From Chromatiaceae bacterium (GTDB lineage: Bacteria > Pseudomonadota > Gammaproteobacteria > DTRM01), in contig DTRM01000071.1 in NCBI GenBank assembly GCA_012965975.1, forward strand, positions 1 through 32,925: 32,925 nucleotides of DNA. The letters run 5' to 3'. A program made the position numbers and the translations under genes. Shown here in pieces: positions 9,787 to 18,814 of the stretch; the stretch's first letter is position 1; every line of letters starts with the position of its first letter. The notes under the pieces are model-generated. The model was given only the letters and a program-made list of their open reading frames with translations. It was not told the origin of the DNA and did no database searches.

Positions 9787-9789
9787 CCC

Positions 9790-10569
9790 ATGTTTTCGAG
9801 AATCAAAGAGGATATCCGTTGCACCTTCGACCGAGACCCAGCGGCGCGTACGACCTTTGAAGTGATCACCGCTTACCCCGGGTTTCATGGCGTTCTGTTT
9901 TATCGTTTTGCACATCGGCTGTGGAACATCGGCTTAAAGTGGCTGGCGCGCATTGTGTCCAATCTGGCGCGGTGGTTTACCGGGATTGAAATTCATCCGG
10001 GCGCCCACATTGGCCGTCGTTTTTTTATCGATCACGGCATGGGTGTGGTAATCGGCGAGACCGCAGTGATTGGTGATGACTGCACGCTCTATCATGGGGT
10101 AACGCTGGGTGGTACATCATGGAACAAGGGCAAGCGTCACCCGACCTTGGGCAATGGTGTAGTGGTGGGTGCGGGCGCCAAGGTATTGGGCCCGATTTTG
10201 ATTGGCGATGACGCGCGTATCGGTTCCAATGCGGTGGTGGTGAAAGAGGTACCCGCCGGTGCAACGGTGGTGGGTGTACCCGGCCACATTGTGCAGAAGA
10301 AACCAAAATCGACCGAAGAAACCGAGCAGGATCGGCATCGGGCTAAAATGGCCAGCAAGCTCGGCTTTGATTCCTACGGTGCGACCCGGGATGCCCCCGA
10401 TCCCGTTGCGCAAGCGATTAACCTGATGCTCGATCACATTCACATAATGGATCAACGCATGCAGAAAATGAGCAGTGCGATGGAGGCCATGGGGGCCGAG
10501 ATCGATGATCCGGTCATGCCGGAGATAGAGGATTGTGAGCTGGATGACGACGATCAGGGCGATCGATAG
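9790..10569 (+). CDS. cysE: Serine O-acetyltransferase
   Basis: CysE makes O-acetylserine, the carbon skeleton for cysteine. This is the shorter form of the family (259 residues): a helical N-terminal domain (1-75), then a left-handed beta helix of hexapeptide repeats (about 75-175). The catalytic region contains [20 protein letters not shown] and [10 protein letters not shown]. The tail after about residue 175 is long and acidic (ending [11 protein letters not shown]), with a predicted helix rich in Met and Gln. In many Gammaproteobacteria this gene sits between trmJ and iscR; here trmJ is present but iscR is not. Confidence 0.94.
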   Translation: MFSRIKEDIRCTFDRDPAARTTFEVITAYPGFHGVLFYRFAHRLWNIGLKWLARIVSNLARWFTGIEIHPGAHIGRRFFIDHGMGVVIGETAVIGDDCTLYHGVTLGGTSWNKGKRHPTLGNGVVVGAGAKVLGPILIGDDARIGSNAVVVKEVPAGATVVGVPGHIVQKKPKSTEETEQDRHRAKMASKLGFDSYGATRDAPDPVAQAINLMLDHIHIMDQRMQKMSSAMEAMGAEIDDPVMPEIEDCELDDDDQGDR

Positions 10570-10696
10570 ATCTCAGTTGTACCAGCGCATGCCGAGTGTT
10601 GTGTATCCCGGTCGCCTGCCAAACCAAGAATTCCCTACTGTCATACATGGTTATTAGTCTTGAAATGGCGTAAAATAGCACCATTATTGAGTCGTG

Positions 10697-10726
10697 GTCT
10701 CCGCAATGGGAGACGCTCTCCGGAGA
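10697..10726 (+). promoter_or_regulatory. iscA leader with mutually exclusive pairings over the Shine-Dalgarno
   Basis: GTCTCC (10697-10702) can pair with GGAGAC (10709-10714). Immediately after is the palindrome TCTCCGGAGA (10717-10726), whose right half GGAGA is the ribosome binding site eight bases before the iscA ATG. The upstream GTCTCC can also reach the same GGAGA. This layout would allow switching between exposed and hidden states, which is inference. A weak promoter (TTGAAA 10660-10665, CATTAT 10682-10687) precedes it. Confidence 0.35.
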
Positions 10727-10734
10727 ATAAGATT

Positions 10735-11058
10735 ATGGCAGTTACATTGACCCAGAGCGCCGCTGAACATGTCGCGCGTATGCTGGAAGGTAAAAAATCC
10801 ATGGTGGGTTTACGTTTTGGCGTGAAGTCGTCCGGCTGCTCAGGATTCGCGTATATTGTTGATTTCGCAAGTGAAATTGAAGATGACGATGAGGTTTTTG
10901 AGGATCACGGTGTCAAGGTGGTGGTCGATAAACAGAGTCTGACCTTCGTCGATGGGACCGAGATTGATTTTACCCGCGATGGCATCAATGAAGGCCTGCG
11001 CTTCAATAATCCCAACATGAAGAACGAATGCGGCTGTGGCGAGAGCTTCAACATCTGA
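10735..11058 (+). CDS. iscA: A-type iron-sulfur carrier protein IscA
   Basis: IscA-type proteins bind iron or Fe-S clusters and deliver them to target enzymes. From the ATG at 10735 (GGAGA eight bases upstream) the protein has 107 residues, exactly the IscA size. It begins MAVTLTQSAAEHV. Three conserved cysteines are present: one in SSGCSGFAY and two in the C-terminal NECGCGESFNI, and VFEDHGVKVVVD is also typical. Similarity is to IscA rather than ErpA or SufA. It stands alone between cysE and rlmN, without iscR, iscS, iscU, hscB, hscA or fdx. The longer track start (10660) would include the regulatory leader and is rejected. Confidence 0.93.
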   Translation: MAVTLTQSAAEHVARMLEGKKSMVGLRFGVKSSGCSGFAYIVDFASEIEDDDEVFEDHGVKVVVDKQSLTFVDGTEIDFTRDGINEGLRFNNPNMKNECGCGESFNI

Positions 11059-11116
11059 TATCACCTGAAAATTCAGTCTCTTAAGGTGCAAATAGCGGCC
11101 TAAGTGGTTACAATCG

Positions 11117-11162
11117 ACCCGTTACCCTTACCCGATGTGGGCACGTGCCTGTGACGGGTTTT
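11117..11162 (+). repeat. Nested palindrome between iscA and rlmN, possibly a weak terminator
   Basis: ACCCGT (11117-11122) pairs with ACGGGT (11154-11159), followed by a short run of Ts. Inside the loop is the perfect 10-base palindrome GGCACGTGCC (11140-11149). This could be a terminator for iscA or a protein binding site; neither is clear. Confidence 0.25.
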
Positions 11163-11220
11163 CCGATGCCTGGGTTTGCCCGCATTCCACCTGATCTTTG
11201 AGTATTGACGAATACAGAGC

Positions 11221-12336
11221 ATGAACGCGATTCCGGAATCTGTTGACGTCGCGCTGGACAGCCCGGCAAAGACCAACCTGTTGAATTTCGACAAACCTTC
11301 GTTGGAGGATTTTTTCACCGAGTTGGGTGAGAAACCCTTTCGTGCGACGCAGGTGTTGAAGTGGCTTTATCATCAGCGCGTCACTGACTTTGAGGCGATG
11401 ACCAATCTTAGTGCCGCACTCAGACACCAGTTGGTCGATATCGCCGATTTTTGTCTGCCTGAAATAATCACCGAACAACTGTCAGACGATGGCACCATCA
11501 AATGGGCCTTGCGTCTGGATGTTGGCAACGACATTGAGATGGTCTTTATCCCCGAAGGAACGCGCGGCACCTTGTGCATTTCGTCGCAAGTGGGTTGTGC
11601 GCTGGCGTGTACGTTTTGTTCGACTGCGCGGCAGGGGTTTAACCGAAACTTGTCGACCGCGGAGATTGTCGGTCAGTTGTGGTTGGCGATTGAGCGTATC
11701 CCCTTAGGGCGTCGGGTAACTAATATTGTTTTCATGGGCATGGGCGAACCGTTGTTGAATTTTGACAATGTGGTGCGTTCCGCACAGTTAATGAAAGACG
11801 ATCTTGCGTTTGGACTGGCGCGTAAACGCATTACCATTAGCACCTCGGGTATTGTTCCCGCGATTGATCGTTTGCGTGAGGTCACCGACGTTGCACTGGC
11901 GGTGTCGTTACATGCGCCAAACGATGAACTACGCGATGAACTGGTGCCGATCAATAAAAAATATCCGATTCGAGAGTTGCTGGCCGCGTGCAAGCGCTAC
12001 GCGACGGTGAACCCGGGTGGAAAAATCACGTTTGAATACGTGATGCTGGAGGGTGTCAACGATTCTCCGGAGCTGGCACATGAATTGGTGCGCGTGTTGT
12101 CCCATGTGCCATCCAAGGTTAACCTGATCCCGTTTAATTCGTTTCCCAACAGTGGTTATCAAACCTCATCGCAACAAGCCATTGATCGATTTCGGGATAT
12201 TCTGTCAAAGGCAGGCTTTATGACCGTGACACGCAAGACGCGTGGCGATGATATTGATGCGGCCTGTGGGCAATTGGTCGGCAAGGTGGCGGATCGCAGT
12301 CGTCGTTACCGACGTTTCGAAGGGAAACCTCAATGA
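11221..12336 (+). CDS. rlmN: Dual-specificity RNA methyltransferase RlmN
   Basis: RlmN is a radical-SAM enzyme that methylates C2 of A2503 in 23S rRNA and A37 of some tRNAs. At 371 residues it is close to the family norm. It has the N-terminal helical domain ([19 protein letters not shown]), the 4Fe-4S motif CALACTFC, the SAM-binding GMGEPLLN, and the C-terminal [10 protein letters not shown] holding the second catalytic cysteine. It overlaps pilF by four bases (ATGA), so the two are translationally coupled. The Shine-Dalgarno sequence is weak. Confidence 0.97.
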   Translation: MNAIPESVDVALDSPAKTNLLNFDKPSLEDFFTELGEKPFRATQVLKWLYHQRVTDFEAMTNLSAALRHQLVDIADFCLPEIITEQLSDDGTIKWALRLDVGNDIEMVFIPEGTRGTLCISSQVGCALACTFCSTARQGFNRNLSTAEIVGQLWLAIERIPLGRRVTNIVFMGMGEPLLNFDNVVRSAQLMKDDLAFGLARKRITISTSGIVPAIDRLREVTDVALAVSLHAPNDELRDELVPINKKYPIRELLAACKRYATVNPGGKITFEYVMLEGVNDSPELAHELVRVLSHVPSKVNLIPFNSFPNSGYQTSSQQAIDRFRDILSKAGFMTVTRKTRGDDIDAACGQLVGKVADRSRRYRRFEGKPQ

Positions 12337-13079
12337 TACGACTCTTTCCACTGATCTTGGTCGTCGGCGCAATGCTGTCGGCGTGTACAGCGCAACCCGT
12401 GAGCCAAGGTCCCGGTGCCGATAATGCGGCGGACACCTATGTGCAGTTGGGTGTTTCCTATCTGCGTGAGGGGCGTCTTGAGGCATCGTTGGATCGATTG
12501 CAGCGGGCATTGGCGATTAGCCCGAATATGGCGTCGGCCCACGATGCGATTGCGACCCTGTATGAGCATCTGGGGGAGCTGGAAAAGGCGGAAAAACATT
12601 TTCGACGCTCCGTAAAGCTGGCCCCCGACACTGCGCGAGGGCATAACAATTACGGCCGCTTTCTCTGTGCCTTGGGCGAAATGGATCCAGCTCAGGAACA
12701 ATTTTCCGTGGCCTACAATAACCCGCTGTATCAACGTCCATGGGTAGCATTGACGAATGCGGGTGTGTGCGAACTCAAGGCTGGGGATGAGATTGAGGCG
12801 GAGCGATTGTTTCGCCGAGCGTTGCAACGTAACCCCATGTTTGCGGCGACTCTGGGGCAGATGCTCGCGTTGACCTTCCAGCAGAAAAGCTATCTCTCGG
12901 CGCGGGGTTACCTGCAGCGTTACTGGGAAGTTGCTCCGCGCAGCGCCCAAAGTCTGTGGATTGGTATTCAAACCGAAGAAATCCTCGGTGATGTCGACGC
13001 GGTTGCGAGTTATGCACTGCTGCTGAAAGCCAAATTTCCGGATTCTGAACAGGTCATGTTGCTACGGCGGCGAGAGTAG
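12333..13079 (+). CDS. pilF: Type IV pilus biogenesis/stability lipoprotein PilF (PilW)
   Basis: PilF/PilW is the outer-membrane pilotin that helps assemble the type IV pilus secretin. The 248 residues start with a lipoprotein signal; the lipobox is LSAC with Cys18. A series of tetratricopeptide repeats follows (from about residue 30), for example [21 protein letters not shown] and [21 protein letters not shown]. Length and position between rlmN and ispG are those of PilF. Its presence implies type IV pili encoded elsewhere. The stop is followed five bases later by ispG, leaving no room for rodZ, which usually sits here. Confidence 0.9.
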   Translation: MIRLFPLILVVGAMLSACTAQPVSQGPGADNAADTYVQLGVSYLREGRLEASLDRLQRALAISPNMASAHDAIATLYEHLGELEKAEKHFRRSVKLAPDTARGHNNYGRFLCALGEMDPAQEQFSVAYNNPLYQRPWVALTNAGVCELKAGDEIEAERLFRRALQRNPMFAATLGQMLALTFQQKSYLSARGYLQRYWEVAPRSAQSLWIGIQTEEILGDVDAVASYALLLKAKFPDSEQVMLLRRRE

Positions 13080-13084
13080 AGTCG

Positions 13085-14176
13085 ATGAATGCGGATCAGC
13101 CAGGTGTGAAACGTCGACCTAGCCGTCAGGTGATGGTGGGGTCGGTTGCGGTCGGTGGTGATGCCCCGATTGCGGTGCAGAGTATGACCAACACCGATAC
13201 CTGCGATGTGAATGCCACCGTTGAGCAGGTCGTTGCATTGGCGCAGGCGGGCGCAGATTTTGTTCGCGTGTCAGTGCCAACGTTGGAAGCCGCCGATGCG
13301 TTTCGTAAAATCCGTCAGGCGGTTCCGGTGCCACTGGTTGCCGATATCCATTTTGATTACAAGATCGCGCTGCGGGTGGCGGATGCCGGTGCCGATTGCC
13401 TGCGCATTAATCCCGGCAACATTGGCCGTGAGGATCGGGTACGCGCTGTGGTCGAGAGTGCGCGTGACCACGGGATTCCTATTCGTATCGGTGTCAACGC
13501 CGGTTCGCTGGAAAAGGATCTGCAAAAGAAGTATGGCGAACCGACCTCGTCGGCGTTGGTAGAGTCCGCCTTTCGTCACATCGATATTCTCGAACGACTG
13601 AATTTTCACGACTACAAGATCAGCCTCAAGGCGTCGGACGTGTTAATGACGGTGCCGGCCTATCAAGAGCTGGCAACGCAGACCGATGCGCCGCTGCATT
13701 TGGGTATCACTGAGGCCGGTGGTATGCGAGCTGGCAGCGTCAAGTCCGCGATCGGTTTGGGCCTGTTATTGTCGCAAGGCATTGGCGACACCATTCGCGT
13801 ATCGCTGGCGGCTGATCCCATTCAGGAAATCAAAGTCGGCTTTGATATTTTGAAGAGCCTGCATTTGCGTACGCGTGGGATAAATTTGATCGCGTGTCCG
13901 TCGTGTTCTCGACAGAATTTTGATGTAATCAAGGTCGTGAACGAATTGGAAGAACGAACTGAGGATATTTCTGAGCCGATGGATGTTGCCGTGATTGGTT
14001 GTGTCGTCAATGGGCCAGGCGAGGCTCGCGAGGCGACTATTGGTCTGACGGGTGGTTGCCCAAACCTGATGTACCGCGGCGGCAAGCCATTGAAGAAGGT
14101 GGATAACGAGACACTAGTTGACACGCTCGAGGCAGAGATCCGTGCGAGTATCCGTCACTCGCCGGAGAAACCATGA
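13085..14176 (+). CDS. ispG: 4-hydroxy-3-methylbut-2-enyl diphosphate synthase (flavodoxin type) IspG
   Basis: IspG catalyses the penultimate step of the MEP isoprenoid pathway using a 4Fe-4S cluster. The 363 residues align with E. coli IspG (372): [10 protein letters not shown] near the N terminus, [28 protein letters not shown] and RINPGNIG in the barrel. The cluster cysteines lie in [10 protein letters not shown] and [11 protein letters not shown]. As an Fe-S enzyme it depends on cluster assembly, which is notable given that only iscA of the isc operon lies nearby. The last four bases overlap hisS (ATGA). Confidence 0.97.
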   Translation: MNADQPGVKRRPSRQVMVGSVAVGGDAPIAVQSMTNTDTCDVNATVEQVVALAQAGADFVRVSVPTLEAADAFRKIRQAVPVPLVADIHFDYKIALRVADAGADCLRINPGNIGREDRVRAVVESARDHGIPIRIGVNAGSLEKDLQKKYGEPTSSALVESAFRHIDILERLNFHDYKISLKASDVLMTVPAYQELATQTDAPLHLGITEAGGMRAGSVKSAIGLGLLLSQGIGDTIRVSLAADPIQEIKVGFDILKSLHLRTRGINLIACPSCSRQNFDVIKVVNELEERTEDISEPMDVAVIGCVVNGPGEAREATIGLTGGCPNLMYRGGKPLKKVDNETLVDTLEAEIRASIRHSPEKP

Positions 14177-15447
14177 GCGCCAGGATCCAAGCCATACGCG
14201 GGATGCACGACCTTGTGCCCGAGGGGATGGCCTGTTGGCAGCGGTTGGAGTCTGCAGTGCGAGAAATTGTCGATGCCTACGGCTATCAGGAAATTCGCTT
14301 CCCGGTATTGGAGAAAACCGAACTGTTCAAGCGTTCCATCGGCGAAGTGACTGATATTGTCGAAAAGGAAATGTATACCTTCGACGACCGCAATGGAGAC
14401 AGCCTGACACTGCGCCCGGAAGGGACCGCCGGTTGTGTGCGAGCCTGTATTGAAAACGGCCTGCTGCACAATCAGGTGCAAAAACTTTGGTACATGGGTC
14501 CGATGTTTCGCCATGAGCGACCGCAAAAGGGACGCTATCGCCAGTTCTACCAGATTGGTATTGAGACCTTCGGTCTGGCCGGGCCGGACATTGATGCCGA
14601 GTTGATTTTGATGGCACGACGCCTGTGGCAGCGACTCGGCATATTGGATCAGCTTGAGTTACAGATTAATTCGCTAGGCACCAGTGCTGATCGCAAGACC
14701 TACCGCGTGGCATTGGTGGACTATCTGCAACAACATCGCGAGCAGTTGGACGATGACAGTCTGCGCCGCATGGAAACCAATCCAATGCGCGTGCTCGACA
14801 GCAAGAATCCCGAGGTGCAGAAGGTGGTCGCGAGCGCGCCGTCGCTGGTGGACTACCTCAATGAGGAAGCGCGGGCAGATTTTGAGGGTCTTAAGTCAAC
14901 GCTGGAGGCCTGCGGGGTTGCGTACACGATTAACCCGCGCCTGGTACGTGGGTTGGATTATTATTCGAAGACGGTGTTCGAGTGGGTGACGGATCGCCTC
15001 GGCGCACAAGGTACGGTGTGTGCCGGTGGACGTTATGACGGTCTGGTCGAACAGTTGGGCGGCAAACCCGTACCGGCGATTGGTTTCGCGATGGGTCTTG
15101 AACGACTGGTCGCCTTGCTGGAGGAGGCGGGTGATTGCCCGCAACGGACGCCGGATGTGTATTTGGTATTGGTGGGGGATGTGGCCATCAGCCAGGGTGC
15201 ATCACTGGCAGAGTCACTCCGTGATGATTTACCCCGGCTTAAGTTGGTACAGCACTGCGGTGCGGGTAGCTTCAAGAGTCAGTTCAAAAAAGCTGATCGC
15301 AGTGGTGCCGGTTATGCGTTGATATTGGGTGATGACGAAGTAGAACAGGGCACTATTGGTGTCAAACCCCTGCGTGGGCAGGGCGATCAGGTGACGGTGC
15401 CCATTGCGGAACTAGCGCGGCATCTGTCCGACATGATTTCAGACTAA
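14173..15447 (+). CDS. hisS: Histidyl-tRNA synthetase
   Basis: HisRS charges tRNA-His. The 424 residues match E. coli (424). The class II motifs are visible: [10 protein letters not shown] at the N terminus, motif 2 in [17 protein letters not shown], the HisRS signatures [15 protein letters not shown] and CAGGRYDGL, and motif 3 in GFAMGLERL. The C-terminal anticodon-binding domain runs from about residue 325. The ATG overlaps the ispG stop, and yfgM follows after 17 bases. Confidence 0.97.
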   Translation: MSARIQAIRGMHDLVPEGMACWQRLESAVREIVDAYGYQEIRFPVLEKTELFKRSIGEVTDIVEKEMYTFDDRNGDSLTLRPEGTAGCVRACIENGLLHNQVQKLWYMGPMFRHERPQKGRYRQFYQIGIETFGLAGPDIDAELILMARRLWQRLGILDQLELQINSLGTSADRKTYRVALVDYLQQHREQLDDDSLRRMETNPMRVLDSKNPEVQKVVASAPSLVDYLNEEARADFEGLKSTLEACGVAYTINPRLVRGLDYYSKTVFEWVTDRLGAQGTVCAGGRYDGLVEQLGGKPVPAIGFAMGLERLVALLEEAGDCPQRTPDVYLVLVGDVAISQGASLAESLRDDLPRLKLVQHCGAGSFKSQFKKADRSGAGYALILGDDEVEQGTIGVKPLRGQGDQVTVPIAELARHLSDMISD

Positions 15448-15464
15448 CGAATTGGGAGTAAATT

Positions 15465-16130
15465 GTGGCAATTGATCAGGATGAAGAAGAACAGGTCGAG
15501 GCACTGAAAAAGTGGTGGGACGAGAACGGCAAGTCGTTGGTGATCGGGCTGGTTCTGGGTCTGGGTGCGGTCTACGGTTATCGTGAGTATGAGGACAGTC
15601 TGTATTTTCAGTCGCAACAGGCGTCCAACGCATTCGAAGAACTACGCCTGCTCAGCGAGAGTGAAGAGGGAAAATACCAAACCGCCGAGATCGTTGCGCG
15701 CTCCGAGCAGTTACGAGAACAGCATGCAACCTCTGCCTATGCAGATTTTGCGGGGTTGACTATGGCGCTGGCGCAGATTAACGCCGGAGATGCCGTGGCC
15801 GCGCGTGCGACGCTGGAGAGCGTGGTGAGTGTCACCTCGATACCGGAATTGAAACACATGACGCAGTTGCGTTTGGCGCGTTTGTTGCTGGGTGAGGGTG
15901 ATCTCGATGCGGCAATCGCCTATCTGGATGCGGTGCCTGAGACGTCGTTCACCTCGCTGCGTGCCGAGTTGCTGGGTGATATTCGTCGTCAACAAGGCGA
16001 TATAGAACAGGCTCGTGTGGCTTATATCACCGCGCTAGCGATGGCAGTCGATAACCAGTACGTGGTGTTGCAGATGAAGCTGGATGATCTCGGTGTGGTC
16101 GTCTCCTCGCCGGCGGGAGCAACCGAATAA
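15465..16130 (+). CDS. yfgM: YfgM family protein (SecYEG ancillary subunit)
   Basis: YfgM is a membrane-anchored TPR-like protein associated with SecYEG and periplasmic chaperones. The 221-residue protein starts with GTG, preceded by GGGAG at a good distance. It begins with an acidic segment (DQDEEEQVEALKKWWDENG), followed by a single membrane helix (about 25-45, LVIGLVLGLGAVYGYREY) and a periplasmic helical-repeat domain. The hisS-yfgM-bamB-der order is the usual one. No anomalies are seen. Confidence 0.93.
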   Translation: MAIDQDEEEQVEALKKWWDENGKSLVIGLVLGLGAVYGYREYEDSLYFQSQQASNAFEELRLLSESEEGKYQTAEIVARSEQLREQHATSAYADFAGLTMALAQINAGDAVAARATLESVVSVTSIPELKHMTQLRLARLLLGEGDLDAAIAYLDAVPETSFTSLRAELLGDIRRQQGDIEQARVAYITALAMAVDNQYVVLQMKLDDLGVVVSSPAGATE

Positions 16131-16133
16131 CTC

Positions 16134-17297
16134 ATGATGATGCGTAGGCCATTATTGATCCCGCTGGCGTTGCTTTTGGGTGGATGCTCGTGGTTTGGTG
16201 GCGGTTCCGACAACCTCGAACCGCCTGCTGAGCTCACCGATATCGTCAACCCACCACCTGTGCGGGTGCTGTGGAAAACCGGTGTCGGTGATGGCTCCGG
16301 TAAGCTCAAAAACGGATTGGTGGCCTCGGTATCAGCGGACCAGGCCTTGGTGGCGGATTACGAAGGCAAGGTGTTCGCACGCGACCGCCATACGGGTCGT
16401 GCGCTATGGAAATACGATGCCGATATCGCGCTGTCGGCAGGCCCGGGCGTGGATGCCGAGCTTGCGGTTGTCGCCAGCCATGAAGGCGATGTGATCGCAC
16501 TTGATCGTGACGCTGGCGCGATGCGTTGGAGTACCAAGGTCAGCAGCGAGGTACTCAGTGATCCGCTGGTTACCTCGGTCGTCATCGTGCGCAGCGTCGA
16601 TGGCAACGTGACGGCACTGGATCGGAGCAGCGGTGAGCAGTTGTGGCAGTACCGCCATCCCGTCCCGGTGCTGAGCTTGCGCGGTACGGCGTCACCGGTG
16701 GTGGTGGATGATGTCGTGTTGATCCCGTTTGCCAGCGGCAAGCTGGTCGCGTTGAATGTCCATACCGGATCGGTTATTTGGGAAAAACGTATCACCATAC
16801 CGCGGGGACGCTCGGAGCTTGATCGAATCGTCGATCTCGATTCGACGCCGGTGGTGGCCAACGGCGTGATCTATCTGGGTGGCTATCAGGGTAGTGTCAG
16901 CGCGGTCGTGGTGAGTTCCGGTGTGGTGCTATGGGAACGGGAGTTATCGACGTTTCAGGGATTGGCGATTGCAGGCCCCCGGCTTTTGGTCACCGATAAC
17001 CGGGCCGAGGTGTGGGCACTGGACATTAATACCGGCGCAGCTCTGTGGAAGTCCGATGTGTTGCATGGGCGCAGGCTGACCGCACCCGTTGTACACGGCG
17101 ATTTTGTTGTGGTCGGTGATTTCGAGGGCTACCTTCACTGGCTGTCTCTGGCCGATGGTGAGTTGATTGCCCGTGTGCATATCGACGGAGACGGGTTTGA
17201 TATTGCCCCGATTGTGGTCGGTGACACGGTTCTGGTTTATAGCAAGGGGGGGAGTCTCGCCGCCCTCGCACCTCCCGGCTTGGCCGCGGCTCCCTAG
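16134..17297 (+). CDS. bamB: Outer membrane protein assembly factor BamB
   Basis: BamB is a lipoprotein subunit of the BAM complex that inserts beta-barrel proteins into the outer membrane. The 387 residues have a lipobox LGGC (Cys about 18) and then an eight-bladed propeller of PQQ-like repeats, for example VFARDRHTGRALWKYDAD, VIALDRDAGAMRW and VWALDINTGAALWKSD. Three consecutive methionine codons at the start leave the exact start uncertain by a few residues; 16134 lies three bases after the yfgM stop. It is followed after 22 bases by der. Confidence 0.95.
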   Translation: MMMRRPLLIPLALLLGGCSWFGGGSDNLEPPAELTDIVNPPPVRVLWKTGVGDGSGKLKNGLVASVSADQALVADYEGKVFARDRHTGRALWKYDADIALSAGPGVDAELAVVASHEGDVIALDRDAGAMRWSTKVSSEVLSDPLVTSVVIVRSVDGNVTALDRSSGEQLWQYRHPVPVLSLRGTASPVVVDDVVLIPFASGKLVALNVHTGSVIWEKRITIPRGRSELDRIVDLDSTPVVANGVIYLGGYQGSVSAVVVSSGVVLWERELSTFQGLAIAGPRLLVTDNRAEVWALDINTGAALWKSDVLHGRRLTAPVVHGDFVVVGDFEGYLHWLSLADGELIARVHIDGDGFDIAPIVVGDTVLVYSKGGSLAALAPPGLAAAP

Positions 17298-17319
17298 CGT
17301 CGCCGTTGGTCGTTGTCTT

Positions 17320-18714
17320 ATGCTTTCCGTTATCGCCATCGCCGGTCGGCCCAATGTAGGTAAGTCGACCCTGTTCAACCGCCTTACGCGCACTCGAGAC
17401 GCGTTAGTGGCGAACAAACCGGGTCTCACACGGGATCGCCAGTACGGGATGGCGAACATCGATGATCGCAATTGTTTGATCGTAGATACCGGTGGCTTGA
17501 GTGGCGACGAGGCGGGTATTGATGCGTTGATGGCAAAGCAGGCGAGGGCGGCGATCGACGAAGCTGACCTGGTCTTGTTTATGGTCGATGCGAAGGATGG
17601 CCTGACCAGTCTGGATGAGGACATTAGCCAGTTTCTGCGTCAGAGTTCGAAGCCGGTGCTGTTGGTCGTCAACAAAATCGATGGCCATGATCCTGCGGTG
17701 GTCAGCGCCGAGTTTCATGCGCTGGGTCGAGGCGAGATGATGCCGATTACCGCGTCGCAGGGTGGCGGTATTCGCGACCTTGGCGCACGTATCCTCGAAT
17801 CACTTCCCGCGCCGATAGCCGAGGACGTTGAAGCCGAGGTCGAGCAAGGTATTCGAGTCGCCTTCGCCGGACGCCCGAACGTTGGCAAGTCGACCATGTT
17901 GAATCGTATGCTGGGTGAAGAACGTGTGATCACCTATGATCAGCCCGGCACCACACGAGACAGTATTTTTGTTCCGTTTGAGCGTGATGGTCAGCGTTAT
18001 ACCTTGATCGATACCGCCGGTGTGCGTCGTCGTGGCAAGGTGTTTGAGGCGGTTGAGAAGTTCAGTGTGATCAAAACCCTGCAAGCCATCGAGCAGGCGC
18101 ATGTGGTTGTCTTTCTGGTTGATGCGCAAGAAGGTATTGTCGATCAGGACGCGACCTTGCTCGGTTTTATTCTCGAGCAGGGACGTTCACTGGTGTTGAC
18201 CGTGAACAAATGGGATGGCTTGGATTTCGATCATCGGGATTTCGTCAAGCGCGAGCTTGATCGTCGTCTTCCTTATCTTGATTTTGCCAAGCCTCATTAC
18301 GTCTCCGCGCTGCACGGTTCCGGTATTGGCAATCTGTTTGACGACATCCGTATTGCCCACGCATCCGCGATGCGGGCAATGTCCACCTCAGAATTGAATC
18401 GGGTACTCGAACAGGCATTGGATGCGCATCAGCCCCCGCTGCGTCGAGGCCGACGTATCAAGCTGCGTTACGCGCATCAGGGTGGCTACAACCCACCACG
18501 GATTGTTATTCACGGAAATCAAACCGAAGGCCTGCCGGAGTCGTATCGCCGCTATCTGGAAAAGGCCTTTCGCAAGGCCTTTGATTTGGTCGGAACACCC
18601 GTACGGCTAAGTTTTCGCACCGGCGACAACCCGTTCAAAGGCAAGCCGAACAAGCTTAAGGAAAGAATCGCAGAACAGCGTGGGCGCACACCGAAGAAAA
18701 CACGTAGTCGATAG
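17320..18714 (+). CDS. der: Ribosome biogenesis GTPase Der (EngA)
   Basis: Der is a tandem GTPase needed for maturation of the 50S ribosomal subunit. The P-loop GRPNVGKST occurs twice, near residues 8 and 188. Each is followed by its switch motifs (DTGG and DTAG) and by VNKIDG or VNKWDG. A C-terminal KH-like domain ends with KPNKLKERIAEQRGRTPKK. The track starts at 17167 inside bamB; the family start MLSVIAIAGRPNVG is the ATG at 17320, giving 464 residues. The Shine-Dalgarno sequence is weak, so translation may be coupled to bamB. It is the last gene of the run; a palindromic repeat follows. Confidence 0.97.
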   Translation: MLSVIAIAGRPNVGKSTLFNRLTRTRDALVANKPGLTRDRQYGMANIDDRNCLIVDTGGLSGDEAGIDALMAKQARAAIDEADLVLFMVDAKDGLTSLDEDISQFLRQSSKPVLLVVNKIDGHDPAVVSAEFHALGRGEMMPITASQGGGIRDLGARILESLPAPIAEDVEAEVEQGIRVAFAGRPNVGKSTMLNRMLGEERVITYDQPGTTRDSIFVPFERDGQRYTLIDTAGVRRRGKVFEAVEKFSVIKTLQAIEQAHVVVFLVDAQEGIVDQDATLLGFILEQGRSLVLTVNKWDGLDFDHRDFVKRELDRRLPYLDFAKPHYVSALHGSGIGNLFDDIRIAHASAMRAMSTSELNRVLEQALDAHQPPLRRGRRIKLRYAHQGGYNPPRIVIHGNQTEGLPESYRRYLEKAFRKAFDLVGTPVRLSFRTGDNPFKGKPNKLKERIAEQRGRTPKKTRSR

Positions 18715-18749
18715 AGGGGGCTTGTTCGTGGTCGAGCGATGACCTGGAT

Positions 18750-18792
18750 GCGGGTCCCTTCGCCCTCCGGGGAAGGACAGGATGAGGGGGGT
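18750..18792. repeat. REP-like palindromic element downstream of der
   Basis: CCTTC-G-CCC, a TCC loop and GGGGAAGG form a hairpin with one bulged base (18757-18776). It is followed by ACAGGATGAGGGGGG. The layout resembles the abundant 'CCCTCTCCC..GGGAGAGGG..GTGAGGG' intergenic palindromes of Proteobacteria. It lies between the convergent der and GGDEF-EAL genes and could serve as a transcript end for either. Confidence 0.4.
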
Positions 18793-18814
18793 ATATTGGG
18801 GGTAACGATTTCCC

